A DNA stretch of 64,000 nucleotides from Symbiodinium natans (taxonomy: Eukaryota; Sar; Dinophyceae; Suessiales; Symbiodiniaceae), in the NCBI GenBank assembly GCA_905221605.1, contig CAJNDS010000791.1, positions 310,001 to 374,000 of the forward strand, given 5' to 3'. A program made the position numbers and the translations under genes. This document shows positions 1 through 11,933 of this stretch, piece by piece. Below the pieces are notes generated by a model. It saw only the letters and a list, made by a program, of their open reading frames with translations, ran no database searches and was not told the DNA's origin. Position 1 is the stretch's first letter, and each line of letters starts with the position of its first letter.

Positions 1-890
1 ATGATGGGAAAATGTGGAAGCCGGGACAAGGGAATGAGCCGCAGCTGGCTCCCGCTAGCAGCGGATGGTGGCAGACAGACAATCATTCTCAGCCTGTGGT
101 GGGGCCCGGTCCAAGCAAAAGCGCTAAGCTTTGAGATTCGCAATCGGCAGACTCACCCGATTTTGTTGGACCTTCCTCTGCGTCATGGCGCGCGTGAAAA
201 CCTCAATCTCCACAATAAGTAGCTTTGGGTGACCCCTCCCAATAACATAAGATCAATGTTTTGGCGAAAGGTTCTGTAGTGGAATGGCCATGCTAGAAGT
301 AGACACGATGCACCTGGGCTCCCTGGAAAAGCTGCGGCCAAGCCCATCCTCAGAGTATCCGAAGCCCGAATTTCCCGTCACAATTCTGCGCTCAGGGGCG
401 ACTGCAGGCTTGACCTGCAAAGGAAGTGGTCTCAATTCGCTGCGAGCTGAGGCCACTGGGCCCTGTGGCGGTTCATATTGTTCGTGTTATTGTTGACGGC
501 ATACACAGTGGAATCAAGACGTCCTTACTCTGTTTCTTTCGTTTGTGTGGCTTCGGGGATTCTTACGACAGGATTCCTGGCAGAGGCAGTTCCGGCTATT
601 TTGGTGGGCTGTTTGCTTGGATGTGGCAGCCGGAGAGGTCTTTGGGCCGAAGCTCTAACTTATTCCTGCATTTGGGCTCCTGATCTCCGACTTGGCAACA
701 AAGAGCCTGGTACATACCAAGAAACTCAGAATACGTATAGGCAGATTCATCTGCAGCAGTTGAAGGTTGAAATTACGAGCATCACACGCTCCGATCCACT
801 GCCCCATTGAAACTTTTCGGGTTTGCTGGGCCTCTGCTCCACAGGCCACCGCTACGGCCTTCTTCCCCGAGGCAGGGACGGGCCAAACAC
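1..890. other. No gene supported; one hydrophobic open stretch
   Basis: Nothing here could be assigned to a gene. A plus-strand reading at about 478-700 is open and strongly hydrophobic (contains FVCVASGILTTGFL and AVPAILVGCLLGCG), so it could be a membrane-protein exon, but no convincing splice pair or family match was found. A second open reading at 284-496 starts MAMLEVDTMHLGSLEK and could be a 5' exon. Both are weak. Confidence 0.3.
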
Positions 891-2170
891 GTTTGAAGCT
901 TAAACGTTTAAACATTTTAGGCGTTTAAACTGTTTGAAGAGAGTTCGGGCTTTGGAGTGTTTAAACAGTTCAAACAGTTCGCAGGGCTCAACGTTTAAAC
1001 ATTTGGTGAGGCTCCAGGGCGTTTAAACATGTTCAAGAAGTTGTTGCCAAGTGTTTAAGCAGTCCTCTATCTGGGCAATTTTTGGCCCAAGTTTGGTGCT
1101 CTGCAAAGCTGAAACTTTGAGAACCTACACCTTGTGAAGCCCTAAGCCACTCTTTCAGGCTGCTCTTGTTGCGGTTTAAACGGTTTAGACGATTTAACCA
1201 CGTTTAAACGGTTTAAACGGTTCAAAGGGCGTGAGTCAGAGTTTAGGCATGGCCCTAGGTCCAGTGCTTTGCTGCTTTGGGAACCCACCCACCTTGTGAA
1301 GACGTACTGGTTCGGGGAATTCGCCTCGGCTTCCTGCCGAGAAGCGTCTGGAACAAGCAGACCCGGATCGGGCCTCCTTCCCCCTAACCCAACCCTTCCC
1401 CCCATCCAAATTTTCTGACGCCACCCCCCCCCCCCCCACCGCCGCCCTGTGGGACCCCCCCCCAATCGCCGATGCCGTAGAGGGTGCTGTCGGTGGCTCC
1501 CTGCCTCAACACCCCCCCCCCCCCCCCCCCCACCCCCCCCCCCCACCCCCCCCCCCCCCCACCCCCACCCCTCCCCCTTTGACCCCTCTACCCTTCCTCC
1601 CCTTTTTTTGCGAAACCCTCTTTCCTCCTTTCCTGTCCTGGGGCCGGGGCGGCGCGCGCAAGCGTTTACAATTAAGGATGTTGGTTTTGCGGGGGCCTTT
1701 TTTTTGGCAATAGAAGGTACCTGATTCCTAATCAGTTCCCAATCAGTTCCTCAGCAGTTCCTAGATGACTCCTCGGGGCAGGGTTGGGCGGGGGGGTTGT
1801 GTTTAATCGGTTTAAACTTTCGGGGTTTAAACGCACATTGTTTTTCCAACAAACAGCGCGCTTGCTGTTCAGAATGTTTAAACGCTTTAATCTGTTTAAA
1901 CGTGGCTTAAACATTAAACGGTTTAAGCTGTCACATGTTTAAACACACACACACACACACATGTTTAAGCATCTGTTTAAACATAACACACAGAGTGGCG
2001 TATTTTGGGGTTTTGGGGCTTTGGGAGTTAGTTTGGGGTCATGGACCCTTGCTCCCAACCCTCTGAGAACTCATGTCCAACCTTGGGAACTGACACTCCG
2101 AAGAGCTGAAGCTCAAACGGTGTAAACGTGTTTAAGCTGTCTAAGCCCCTGTTTAAGCCGTTTAAACTAC
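891..2170. repeat. GTTTAAAC palindrome cluster
   Basis: The 8-bp palindrome GTTTAAAC occurs 15 times without mismatch: 906, 923, 959, 993, 1021, 1174, 1202, 1211, 1810, 1825, 1876, 1894, 1937, 1975 and 2160. Many one-base variants (GTTTAAGC, GTTCAAAC) lie between. Neighbouring copies are often joined as CGGTTTAAACGG, suggesting a degenerate 9-10-bp unit. An (AC)n run sits at about 1942-1962. I noticed no comparable cluster elsewhere in the window. It may be a drifted relative of the TTTAGGG-type repeats, but the perfect palindrome is not explained by that. Confidence 0.85.
1418..1575. repeat. Poly-C low-complexity tract
   Basis: Runs of C up to about 18 long, separated by single A or G bases, with a short non-repetitive island at about 1447-1505. 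Translated, it yields only proline or glycine runs, so the long ORFs that cross it are artefacts. Length is likely to vary between reads or individuals. Confidence 0.9.
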
Positions 2171-4690
2171 ACCGTTTGGGCTGTTAATGGCCTGGCAGAC
2201 CCTGGCAGCCCTGGAAGGCCCAGGAAGCCCTGAGAGCCTCTGGAAATGCTTGTAGCCCCTGGCACAACCCCATGAGTCCCAAGTGCTTAATCCTCGAACC
2301 CTACCGCAAAGCCCTTATGCGCCCCACCCCTTGTACACTGTAAGCTCGAAACACCCACCTTCGTGGCTGCACAAGCAATGTTTGTGAACCCGAGCAACTC
2401 TCCAAACCCTAAACCTGTGTAAGCAAGGAGACCGTACTAGCCCTATTTAACCCCTGTAATCCCCAAAAGCCCAAGAAGCCCTATGAACCTTAAAAATGCT
2501 AAAAGCAAAACCCTGTGAAAGGCCGAGGAACCCTAAAAGTCCTAGACACCGACTGCAGGAGCCTGCCGAGCCGGATGCAGAGCCCGACACCGAACCAGAG
2601 GCGCCATGGCTGAGACTCCAGAGATGGGGTTTTGGGGTTTATAGCATGGGGATTACAGCGCTTTAGGGTTCAGAAGGTTAGGGGGTTTTGGGGGTAGGTA
2701 CATTTTTTTGGAGTTGTTGGTTTCCCAGCTGGGGCATCGTTGATCATCCTGGGCCCACTGACACATGCGGTGCAGGAGTTTAGGGGTGTGTATGGTGGTG
2801 GGCTCAGCCGTTTCTCAAGGGGCGATGTGTTGTTGGTTGGTTCTTGTGCCTGTGTCTCTGTGTGTGTGTGTGAGGGCTCTTAAAACTCATTGTTGTGGTA
2901 CCATGTGCCATTGTCCTGTCGTTTTCGAGGCTCCTGAGGACGATCCGCAGGGTGCACCGACCGAGGAGGCTGCCAGCTGGCCGTGGGTAGAAGTCGTTTG
3001 GGGTTTACAGTAGGGCCCTTGCGCTCTTCGTGGCGATGAGTTTTCACTGGCAGCCTTTGGTCGTTGCTTTCAGAGGAGTTTAGAGTGTATTGTAGAATTT
3101 ATTGTTCGGAACCTGAAAGCCCTGTATTCTTTAACTTCCGCTACATCTGTATAACCCTTAAAGCTTTTTTCGGACTTCACCTCCGTGCTAAACACACACG
3201 CAGCGTTGGCAAAAGCTCCTCGAGGTAATTGGGTGTTTCGCAGAGTGGGAGGAACCTCACATAGGCAATGTCGGGCAGGTTCTGTTCCGGGCTCTGCCAT
3301 GGGTGATCCGGCATGCTGGGGAGGGCAGTTTCAGCCAGAACGCTGCTGTGATACTGCAGCTTATGGCCCCCATGGGAACGCCGACTGCTGGAACGAGGCG
3401 CGGAGTTGGTTTGAATGAGGGCTGCTTGACACGATCGGCCAAGTAAACCCTAAACCCAAACCCCCCTGCCAGGCCTTCACCTTCGCACGATGTTGCCCAA
3501 CAGCCGCACCTGCTCCCACAGCTTCGTGGGAGGCCCCCGGTGCGGAATGAAAGCCTGTCTGTCCCGTCCAGGGTCTAGGGCTTCCTACAATTCGGGATGA
3601 GGGTTACATGGGTTTCTGCAACCGCCCCAGCCTTCAACTTTCTTGGGTGCACATGTAGGAAATACAATGCATGCCGGCGCTGAAGCGGCGGTCTTGGGTA
3701 AAGCTTGCAGCTCCCGAGCTCCCTTTTGCTGTTTCTTTCGTTCTGTCTGCTGGGGGTGCACATGTCTGTCTCCGGCTTATTATAAAGTGCAACAAGAGGA
3801 ACACTTGGACAGAATTCAATTCTTTAAGAGTGAAAGAGTGTATGTGAAGTTGAGGGGGAGGTTGAGAGGCAAAAGGGGTCTAACTTTGGCTTGAGCTTGG
3901 AGTGCTGGAACATCCGCCTCAACATCACCAGACTGAACTTAGTTTGGACTTCTCATCCTATCAATCCAAGGCCCAAAGCCCCTATCCACACCCCTAGGCC
4001 CTAGGCCCTTTGAGCTCCTGATCTCCTAGGCGGGCTCGTGCTGGTCCGGAATCTACGGACCGGAGCTCTGTTGCGGCCCGGGTGGGGGGCATCCGCGCTG
4101 CTGGGATGAGGTCTACACCTACGAGAGGCTGGGGGTTGATTGTTGAGGCATTGAGGGGTCTACAGGAATTAAAAACGTGATCGGCTTTTGCGGTTGTTTG
4201 GTGGACTGTCGGCTTGGTGTTGGGGTTCTTGTGCTGGCTTTTGCCATTCTGACTCGATGATTTTCTTCTCACCGCAATAGTTGACCGACTAAGCGGCTGA
4301 TGTGGTAAAGAGGCATACTTCGCCTGTGTGGTGCTTTCTGCGATCCAATGCTTTGGAAGCCAGGTTATACTATGTGTTTTTTCGGAAGGCTTGTTGAAGG
4401 CTTCTGAGGCTGAGTTTGGGGTTGGACAGTGGGGTGTAGGGTCGCAGGCTGGTTGCAGCAAGCTTCTTTTTTGTGCATTTACGTCCCTGCAGCATAGTCG
4501 AGAAACGCCCCAAACCCCCAACCTTAAACTTAAACCCTCAAGCAAAAGCAACCCTAAACCCTCGAGGCAACCCTAAAACCGAAGCCTCAACGTTTAACCC
4601 GAAACCCTAAACCCACCATGAACCACACGGGCGGGATGCGGGTAAGTCCTAAACTCCAGGCCCCAAACTGAAAGGGAGTTCCCCTCCCCC
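2171..4690. other. Spacer with scattered telomere-like motifs
   Basis: No gene could be defended. Isolated CCCTAAA/TTTAGGG-like words are frequent (for example 2630-2690, 3440-3470, and a dense run at 4511-4616). A plus-strand stretch at about 2885-3010 is open in two frames, one acidic (FEAPEDDPQGAPTEEAA) and one hydrophobic-basic, so its coding frame cannot be decided. A minus-strand open stretch at about 4000-4130 is equally undecided. Confidence 0.4.
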
Positions 4691-4691
4691 A

Positions 4692-4815
4692 AGGTGCTGT
4701 CCTGAGACTTTGCAGCGTGCTCTTACAGTGTGGTGGCTCCTGCCATGCCATCCGGGATGCCTTCCCTCCTGGAGCTCGGAGGACCCTGAGTCGAATGTTG
4801 ATCCTTGCTTTCGGG
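4692..4815 (+). CDS. Possible isolated exon, function unknown
   Basis: Open between an acceptor (CCCAAG) and a donor (GTACGTAA). The reading contains VLRLCSVLLQCGGSCHAI and RRTLSRMLILAFG and looks protein-like. The nearest well-supported exons (5.4-6.5 kb) are on the other strand, so this exon has no partner. It may belong to a separate gene or be chance. Confidence 0.25.
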
Positions 4816-5468
4816 TACGTAAAGGTACGGGCCCGGACATAAAAACGGAACCCTGACTTAGAGATCTGACCTCACAGAATCCGAGCCCAAAATCCCTACA
4901 CTTCTTGATAGGCGGCTTCGGGGGGTGTTGCAACGGGCTGCACGAGGGTTTGGATTGCCAAAGGCGATTGGCCTGCTGGCCTTTGGCCTACTGTCCGCTT
5001 GGGTGCTGTATGTGCTGAGCCACTGGAGAGCCAGAAGGCTGGGTGGAGAAGGGTTGGGTCTTCTCTGGGGGTTTGGGGGGTCTAGTTGACGGTTTTGTGG
5101 GCACGAGGAACGGTTTTCAGAGAGCCTCGGGATGCTCCTTCCATAAGCTCCCAGATCCTAGAACATTTTAAGTCGCGAAGCCCAAGCACAAGCCTTTAAC
5201 TCCCGAAGGCTTGGATCCTTGGTTTCTGCGGGCGGCGTGCTGCTGCCTCCGCGATCGTGGGCGCCGGATTTCCTTCGGATGGTCTGCCTTTGTGGCCGGG
5301 CACGGAAGCAAGCTTCAGGGTTTTGAGGTGTCGGGTTTTAAGCATAAGGCGGAATCTGAAGCGATGGTTTTTAAGGCTTGGTGGTATGTGTGCGTGCGGG
5401 ATCTCAGAGGCATGACTTAGGCTGTAATTAGAAGCGAGCAGTGCATGTAGATTCGGCGCTCAGGCTGC

Positions 5469-6475
5469 CAAATCGCCATCCACTTCATGCAGAAAGGTCC
5501 AAAGGACGGCGCGAGCCCCGGAAGCATCTCCCGTTTCCCAGTCCCAGTAGTCGGGGAAGCTCTGCAATTGCCGCATGGAAGGGCCTGCGTGCAGGACCCC
5601 GTCCACCCAAAGCATGTGGAGCTGGCTGTGCGGCGTTTCGCAATGCTCGCCCTAGATCCCGGGTCAACATGGCTCCTCCTGCGGCTAGGATTCAATAGTA
5701 CCCTTTGCCCCCTTTTTTGGTGCAGCATTCTTTGTGTTGCTTCGACGGAGACGTTCGTCCCACGAAGCCAACAGTGTCACAGTGTTCCTTTTTGTTCGCC
5801 TCCTACGTTCCGTGGGATGCTAATTAACTTAGGAGCCTATTGGCGGAACCTATTGGGAAACCTAGGTGGCTGCAGAGGTCGATCCACATCTGTGCGAGCT
5901 CGGGCTGGTTTGTGCTCTGTGAAGAGGTTGTGGTTGGTCTTGGTTTTCTTTTTCGGGGGGTTGTATAGGGCATTGGCTTGGGGCAACTTTTTTTGGGAGT
6001 TCGGCATGTTGCGGCATCATGAGTGTGAAAGGCCTAGAACTCCTAACCATCCTCGTTCACCAGGTACTGTCGGCCTACCTCCTCAGTCAGCAGGACGTGC
6101 CCAAAGTTGGTGCCGCGAACCTTTGGCTGCGGAAAGTGTTGCGCCAAGCGCCTGCCGCCGTGCTGGGAGGCTTCGTTCACTTGCAGGCCGCTGGTTCCAA
6201 GGAGGTGGTCCATTGGGCACCGGAACAGGATTCGGGCGTAAAAAGTCTTGCATTTGTGATGTGATGTGTGGTGTTGCCGGCAAATGTGCAGGATACTGAC
6301 CTCAGCGCTATACCCCATGCCGGCTCCAGTTCGGGCGTAGGTTTAGGCTTTAGGCGGGGAAAACCTGCCCAGGTGTCCGGAGCAAGTAAGATGAAGCCTG
6401 GCCAGCAGGCTCAGCAGATGCTGGAGTGGGCCAGTGGCCTTGCCGGAGGGCCGGTCGAAATCCTCCGACACGACT
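5469..6475 (-). CDS. Minus-strand gene fragment, three exons, function unknown
   Basis: Three exons join in frame on the minus strand: 6475-6365, 6295-6079 and 5651-5469. The first donor is GT (GTTTTC), the second GT (GTAGGC), the third GC (GCAGCC). Phases agree at both junctions. The joined reading (about 170 residues) includes VSEDFDRPSGKATGPLQHLL, GTNFGHVLLTEE, then GEHCETPHSQLHMLWVDG and FPDYWDWETGDASGARAVLW. The composition is protein-like but I recognise no family. Both ends are missing: no start codon or stop was located. Plus-strand ORFs over the same bases are shadows. Confidence 0.6.
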
Positions 6476-7044
6476 CTCGATTCAGGTTCATGCCGACAGT
6501 AAACCCTAAAAGCTCTTTGCGATACGCAAATAAGCCCGCGTTACAGTATGTTCATGATGTGGGTGCGCTAGAGGCCTGCTCAAGACTACAAGATACTACA
6601 AGCTCTCCAAACGCCTTTTCCTGTAGCTTCTCGCAGGGACACTTTCGGGTCTTGAGCCTCTGAACGACAGGTCCGAAGTTCCAGTATGTTCCAGTCCTGA
6701 GTTAGTTTAGGGGTCAGGGCTCGAGATCTTGGCAACTGTGCCACTTCAGGAGATGGCCTGCTGGTTGGTCGTGGCCCTGTGCATGTCGCTACGGAGCAGA
6801 GTGCTGAGGCAAGATGGCCCAGCGACTGGTTCTGTGTTTGTCCAAGTCCTATCCTTCCCTGACCTTCCAATGTATCCTCCTTGGGTCTTTGCTTCACCCC
6901 TGAGTTCTAGGCCGGCATATGCTTGGCCCTGCTCTTGAAGGCTGCTGGCCCAAAAAACTTGTAGCTGTAATCAGCTGAAGAGCCTTCAGGCCCTGGAGCC
7001 AAAGCTGCTTTAACTCGCGCGGCTGCAAACCCTGGGTGGCGCAG

Positions 7045-7249
7045 GTTCATGTCTGGAGCGGGCGTCACTGTTATCCTGGCACACGTTCACCTCCAAGCCC
7101 TGCGAGTGTATGATCTGGTGGCGACCACACACCAGATGTCAGAGCCTTGCTTAATTTGAAGGCCTGCACCGAAACACGAGAGGGTATCGGATTATCGAAT
7201 ACCAGGATGGGCATGTACCTGTGTCCGAGCTTGCTTTGGACCCTGAACG
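7045..7249 (+). CDS. Two plus-strand exons, function unknown
   Basis: Exons 7045-7107 and 7181-7249 join in phase through a GT donor (GTATGA) and an AG acceptor. The reading runs from FMSGAGVTVILAHVHLQALR into GYRIIEYQDGHVPVSELALD and ends at a GT donor. It resembles real coding sequence but no family is recognised. The gene may continue to the C-terminal exon at 8585-8676. Confidence 0.5.
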
Positions 7250-7772
7250 GTGGTCTCAAAAGCCAACAGCCTTAAGCCTTCAAGCCCCTGCACTTAAACC
7301 CCTTGTACCCTTAAGCTATAGACGACCTTATACCCAATCTCCAAATCATCCGGCCGACGCATGAGGAAAGGCTCAAGCTTGTGGTGTGGGGTCTTGGGTG
7401 TAGGGTTTAGCGTTTAGGGTTTGGGTTTGCTTTTGTTTGGGTTGGGGCATGGAAGCCGACAATGCACTTGAACCCCTCCTGAATGCCGAGCTAAGAGGGA
7501 CCTAAACCCTCAATCCGGGTTCCTTAGGATCGGAGCTCGGCCAACGTCCTCCTCGGAGAGTTCCTGCCCATCTACCTTCTATCGCTGCTCGGTTATGTTG
7601 AGGTTTAGGGTTTTCGTTTAGGGTGCAGGCGTAGGGCTTTTACGGTTCAGGTTTCGGCCTTCCCTCCCGAAGGTCTTTGGGGGGTTCAGTTTTATCCCCG
7701 AACCCTTTAACCCTGAACCCCGACAAACCAGAAACCCAATCAATGCTGATCCACATACAGTAAACTACAGAA

Positions 7773-7842
7773 AGTCGGAACATGGCTTAAGGGATTCCCT
7801 TTAGCATACCTTTTGGGGTATGGGGATAAGGATGTTCCAACT
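7773..7842. mobile_element. 70-bp element with 11-bp terminal inverted repeats
   Basis: Left end AGTCGGAACAT, right end ATGTTCCAACT: an 11-bp inverted repeat with one mismatch. The reverse complement matches the 71-bp element at 52784-52854 at both ends and at internal words (CATACC, GGGAATCC/GGGGATTCC, TTAA next to the right arm). It has no coding capacity and fits a miniature inverted-repeat element or introner-like unit. Confidence 0.6.
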
Positions 7843-8584
7843 TTTTGGGGGTTTCTGTCGTCGGGTACCACAATTTACGTCAGCCCCCGGAAATGCCAAG
7901 GCCCCATAGCCCCAAACCCTGGACCTGCGTGCCAGGTTCGTTCTGTCCCACCTGCGCCCCTGGCGAATTCTACCTCCCATCTGCGCCCTTCTGATTGGAG
8001 TGCCTCGGAATCCTTCAGGGTTAGAAGGTTTAGGCTGCTTGTATGGGAGGAAGGCAGATACAACTGCTACTCCGAGCCAGAATCAAGAATAAGATCCCAC
8101 ACGCACACAATCAGCAGTTTGCCTCATATCCGTTTAGGCCCCATCATCGCATCGCACTTCCTTAAAGCCGCCCGAAAGCCTTAAACTCCACCGCCTCGAG
8201 CCCCGGCTTTGGGACCCTCAGACCTTGTTGGCTGGGAAGGCAAAAGTTGTCTGCTGACTCCTTGCCTTGCAATGAAGGAGAAAGATTGAAAGATGAGAGA
8301 ATCCAAGCTTTGAGTTCGACACCTGCCCCAGACCTTGAACCTGCGGAGCCCATTGACTGTCCAAGTTCGTGTACACGTAACAACAGCCTTCAATGGAAGA
8401 GCCTAGGTCCAAGGCCCTACACCCCCCGATTCGTCCTACGTTAAATGGCTAAGGCGCTGGTCTAGTGAAGAACAACGCCCCCTCCCACAATCGCGAAGTA
8501 CAGGTGCTGGGTAGCGGTCTCCTGTCAGCTCTTTTTGTGGATAATGCCCTTGGGCTGCAACAGTTTTTTTTTTGTGTCTGCTAG

Positions 8585-8676
8585 GAAGCTTGGGATATCT
8601 TGGGATCAAAGAGGCTCGGGTTCCAAAGCTCAAAGAAGACTGTGTGAGCCTACTCAGAGCAACCTGGCCACCTTAA
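8585..8676 (+). CDS. Likely C-terminal exon, function unknown
   Basis: After the acceptor CTAG the frame reads GSLGYLGIKEARVPKLKED, continues CVSLLRATWPP and stops at TAA (8674-8676). It could be the end of the gene whose exons lie at 7045-7249, but connecting exons between 7.25 and 8.58 kb were not resolved. Confidence 0.45.
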
Positions 8677-9989
8677 AGTGCCCACGGTCGCGACAAAAAA
8701 GCCCAAGACTCAGGGCACGTAGGCCATTGTGGGTAAGTTGGAGGTCTTCGAAGGGCTTATCCTCAACATCGCTTCTTCATCTGTACTGTAGTTGATGTGA
8801 CTAAGATCAAGACCCCAACAACATCAGATCGCTGCTATTCCCCTTATACTCACAATCCTTAATAGGGGTTCTAGTACCCCCCTCCCCCCCAGCATCATCC
8901 CTATGAAGGACTGTGATCAAAAGGGGGAACATCCCCAGTCCCTCCTCAGAATTTTAGTTCAAGAGCGTTCCATCCCCGGAAGCTCTCAAGTGATTTAGGG
9001 TTCAGGCTTTCGGGTTCAGGATTCTTGACCTGGCCCCTGGCCAGGTCGGTGGAACGTGGCCTCCGTATGTGGACCCTTGGATGATCTGGCAGATGTTCTG
9101 CTTATGTCGGCCCTCTGGTGGAGCAAAAACATTTGCAACGGCAGTTTGTATATTCCAGGGTAAGCCTAAATGGCAAGGATCCGCGGCTCCATTTCTGGCT
9201 GGCCACTTGGCCACAATTCGTATCCAGAGTGGGTCCGGCGCACTTTTGCAGGGGTCCTTCGCTCCTTTTGAAGGCTTCCGTGCTGTGAGGCGTAGCTTGA
9301 GGTTCAGACCTGAAACCACAAATCTTTCAAAACCTGCCCCTTCTGGAGCAACACCTTAACCTTGCTCGGGCTTGCAGGACTTGCCGATGGTTTTGGGAAC
9401 AGCCTTCTTCCTCAAAGCATCGGAGTCTGCGCCAAGGTCGATCCGTGCATCGTCAACCCTAGCAGAATAGCGTTTGGCGGTTGGGGAGGAGGTTCGGGGT
9501 TCGGGGTTGCGCCTTGAGAGGCGTCTCATGCTCCACGGGCAGGTGTTCCTGCAAGATAGAGCGTGGGGCTACGCACAGGGGCCCCTCAAATCCTTAAATG
9601 GCAAGCTTAAGAAATCCAAAAAAGAGCCAAATCTCTGGATCCCTGAGCACAGTGTGCTAGGGCCCTTCCTACCGGAGGTGCTACCGCCATCTCCTTGCCG
9701 TCATGGCGGCCTCAAGTCCCCTGGATGCAGAAAATGAAACTTCTTCGCAATGTGTCTTCGTTAAGTGCAACGGGCTTGGGGGAGGGTGGCCACTCCCCCC
9801 AAGCCCCGTGACTGGTCAAGCCAAAGCCAAATCCTTTAAGATAACATCTCCTTGGCATGAATACCCAGGGTCGTTCCAAGAACACTTGCCTTGTGTTCTC
9901 ATACTGATATGCTCACACATGTGGTCAGTCCTGGTCTCAGACTAGCACTCAAGCTGTTTGGTGCTTGGCCACTTGGCCAAACTGCTTGC
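8677..9989. other. No resolved gene; two ambiguous open stretches
   Basis: At 9002-9319 both strands are open for about 90-105 codons and neither is clearly coding. At about 9500-9600 a plus-strand reading (LRLERRLMLHGQVFLQDRAW) may be an exon. No domain was recognised. The rest is T/C-rich spacer. Confidence 0.35.
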
Positions 9990-10131
9990 CTTTTGCACAG
10001 TTGCTGTCGCTAGTATTGTTGCGTGTCAAGTCAGCAAGGAGTTGCACATAGACAACGAGGAACTTAGTTAGACATGCAAGGTAGGCATAGGGGTGATCAG
10101 GGTGCTCGAGCCAAGCCGCTCCTTTGCTGCC
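9990..10131 (-). CDS. Minus-strand exon, function unknown
   Basis: The exon starts after ATGCAG on the minus strand and ends at a GC donor (GCAAGC). The 47-codon reading begins GSKGAAWLEHPDHPYAYLAC and includes TKFLVVYVQLLADLTRNNT. Phases: 0 at the start, 1 at the end. Plus-strand readings over it are interrupted by stops. No neighbouring exon was found. Confidence 0.45.
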
Positions 10132-10189
10132 CTGCATACCTTCCCTGAAGCCCTAAATCACAATACGTTGTTTCTATTGGGGAATTCTG

Positions 10190-10330
10190 AAAGGAGCCCT
10201 TGTGCATGAAGGCATGTTTTCCTTCATTGGAAAAGGCTCTTGCCTGGCTGGCAACAGCATTTCTGATGGCTCCACCAACATGGCTTGGACGGTTAAGTTG
10301 TGGTCCGCTTCTTGTTATAGGGTTCTTAAG
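10190..10330 (+). CDS. Possible exon, function unknown
   Basis: An open plus reading contains HEGMFSFIGKGSCLAGNSIS and DGSTNMAWT and ends near a GTTAAG donor. It is protein-like but has no partner and lies opposite in strand to the exon at 9990-10131. Confidence 0.3.
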
Positions 10331-11078
10331 GGAGCCGAGGTCCCCCCCATGAACCCCCCTCTCCTTAAGGATCTTGGAACTTTGTCCTCCGAGGTCTAAT
10401 GGCCCAAGTGGTTAGCCATCGGCTTCTGCTGAAATGGATTGCGGCTGTGCGAGGCGTAGTTCTGGGCTTTGCAAGGGGCGCTTGCTCCCTAAGCTACCGT
10501 ATGCACCCTTAAGAGGGAGTGACGCAGAGTTCATAGGGCTCATGGTGTATGAGTTGAGGGTTCAGCCACCCCAACATCTCAACACCCTGTGAGCGTCAGC
10601 CCGAAAACCCAACAACCCCAATACAATAACTGTTGCACCCTGGACCCTGTGCTGCACCCGAAACCCTGGAACCCTAAACCCTGCCTGGCGGCAAGGTGAA
10701 GGGACGATGCCGATGGTGGATTCACTGTTGGCCATCCCAGGCCAGTTCCGTGTTTGGGCTTTGAAGTCGGGAGTTCGACTGGAGGGTCGGAGTGCCGGGG
10801 GTGTTGGCGCCAGCATACTTGTGAACCCAGCCCCATGTGAAGACCATGAACCGCAAGCCCACTGAAAACCTTGACCCACAGAGATCGGAAAAATGAGCAG
10901 ATGCTGAACTTCGCTACAGGGGCAAGAGTTTCAGTGGAACCGAGGCTGCTGAACCCTAGACAGCGGCAAGTTCATGCTTGCAACTGTCAAAGTTCCTTGA
11001 AGATGGACTTATGGGGAATACAGTAGGATTCCGATGATGAGGCCTAAGAGAAGTGTAGACTTTCGCTAATTTCGGCAG

Positions 11079-11933
11079 AGCTTGTGCTGCAGGCTTCATC
11101 TTCCTGTCATTGCTGGGGGCATACTTGCTCACAGCCCTCATCGGCATACCGGGCACGTGGCTTATAGGCATGTGCTGCCGGGCTGGGGGTACAGGGGTGG
11201 GGTTCAGGGCTGAAGGCCCTGTAAGCCCCAAACCCTTGTCACCACAGAATTCCTAAACGGAGACGGAAGCTTTGTTTGGGGCCTGAGCTGCTTTCCTACA
11301 AGAAAGCTTCGGAGCTCAAGTCGCAAGGTACAACAGCCACCGAGGATCGACGAGTTCGTAATCCGGGTGTTTTGGGGCTTTGGGAGCTAGCAGCCTAAAC
11401 ATCAAAACCTCGAGGCCTTGACAAAGCAGCCCCCTGCGAGGCAAGCTGGTGACGCCTTGCTTCTCCCTCGCCCCTCCGCTGTTCTTCGCCGCGTACCTGG
11501 CAACTTTTGCCTTCTACCTCGCCTCCGAAGATGAGGTGGAGCAGGGCTCGGAAAGGGCTTTGAGCAGCAAAGGGCTTTGTTTTCTGGGCTCTGGGCTCTG
11601 GGGTTCTGGGGGTGTTTTGTCCAGTTTTGGATGCAAGATCTCTGACCCAAGTAGCTGACCACCAGTGTAGGGAACGGCGACTCAGTGGTCGGAGTGCAAG
11701 GGTGGCCGCCCTAAATCACCCCGTTAGCATCCTTTAGCCCTTCTTCTAGAGCCCGCTTCCGAACCCCCCCCCCCCCTTTGCATAAAGCCGAGGTGTTCAG
11801 CATTGCGACCAAAGGCCAGGCTTTTTGGGGCGAATGCCCCTTCGCGGCCTTCATGAAAGCTCCTCACCTGGTTGTGAGCGGGGCCTTGTCTGCCATGGCT
11901 GAGAAAATCAGAAGCGCGATGCCATTTGAGTGA
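11079..11933 (+). CDS. Membrane protein, C-terminal three exons
   Basis: Exons 11079-11181, 11446-11573 and 11801-11933 join in frame; both donors are GC. Exon one is a hydrophobic helix (GFIFLSLLGAYLLTALIG). Exon two holds a second helix (PLFFAAYLATFAFYLA) followed by an acidic stretch (SEDEVEQGSERA). Exon three reads IATKGQAFWGECPFAAFMK and ends AEKIRSAMPFE before TGA at 11931-11933. The N-terminal part was not found upstream; an open stretch at about 10710-10830 could belong. No family is recognised. Confidence 0.6.

Noticed and set aside
1449-1724. Proline-rich ORF
   Set aside because: It is a translation of the poly-C tract.
9690-9720. Relic of the dinoflagellate spliced leader (CCGT...GGCCTCAAG)
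   Set aside because: Only partial similarity with a gap; it is not followed by an intronless gene. No convincing spliced-leader relic was found anywhere, including upstream of the hydrolase.
10395-10470. tRNA-like stretch with GTGGTTAGCC
   Set aside because: No T-arm consensus (GGTTCGAATCC) and no acceptor stem could be paired.
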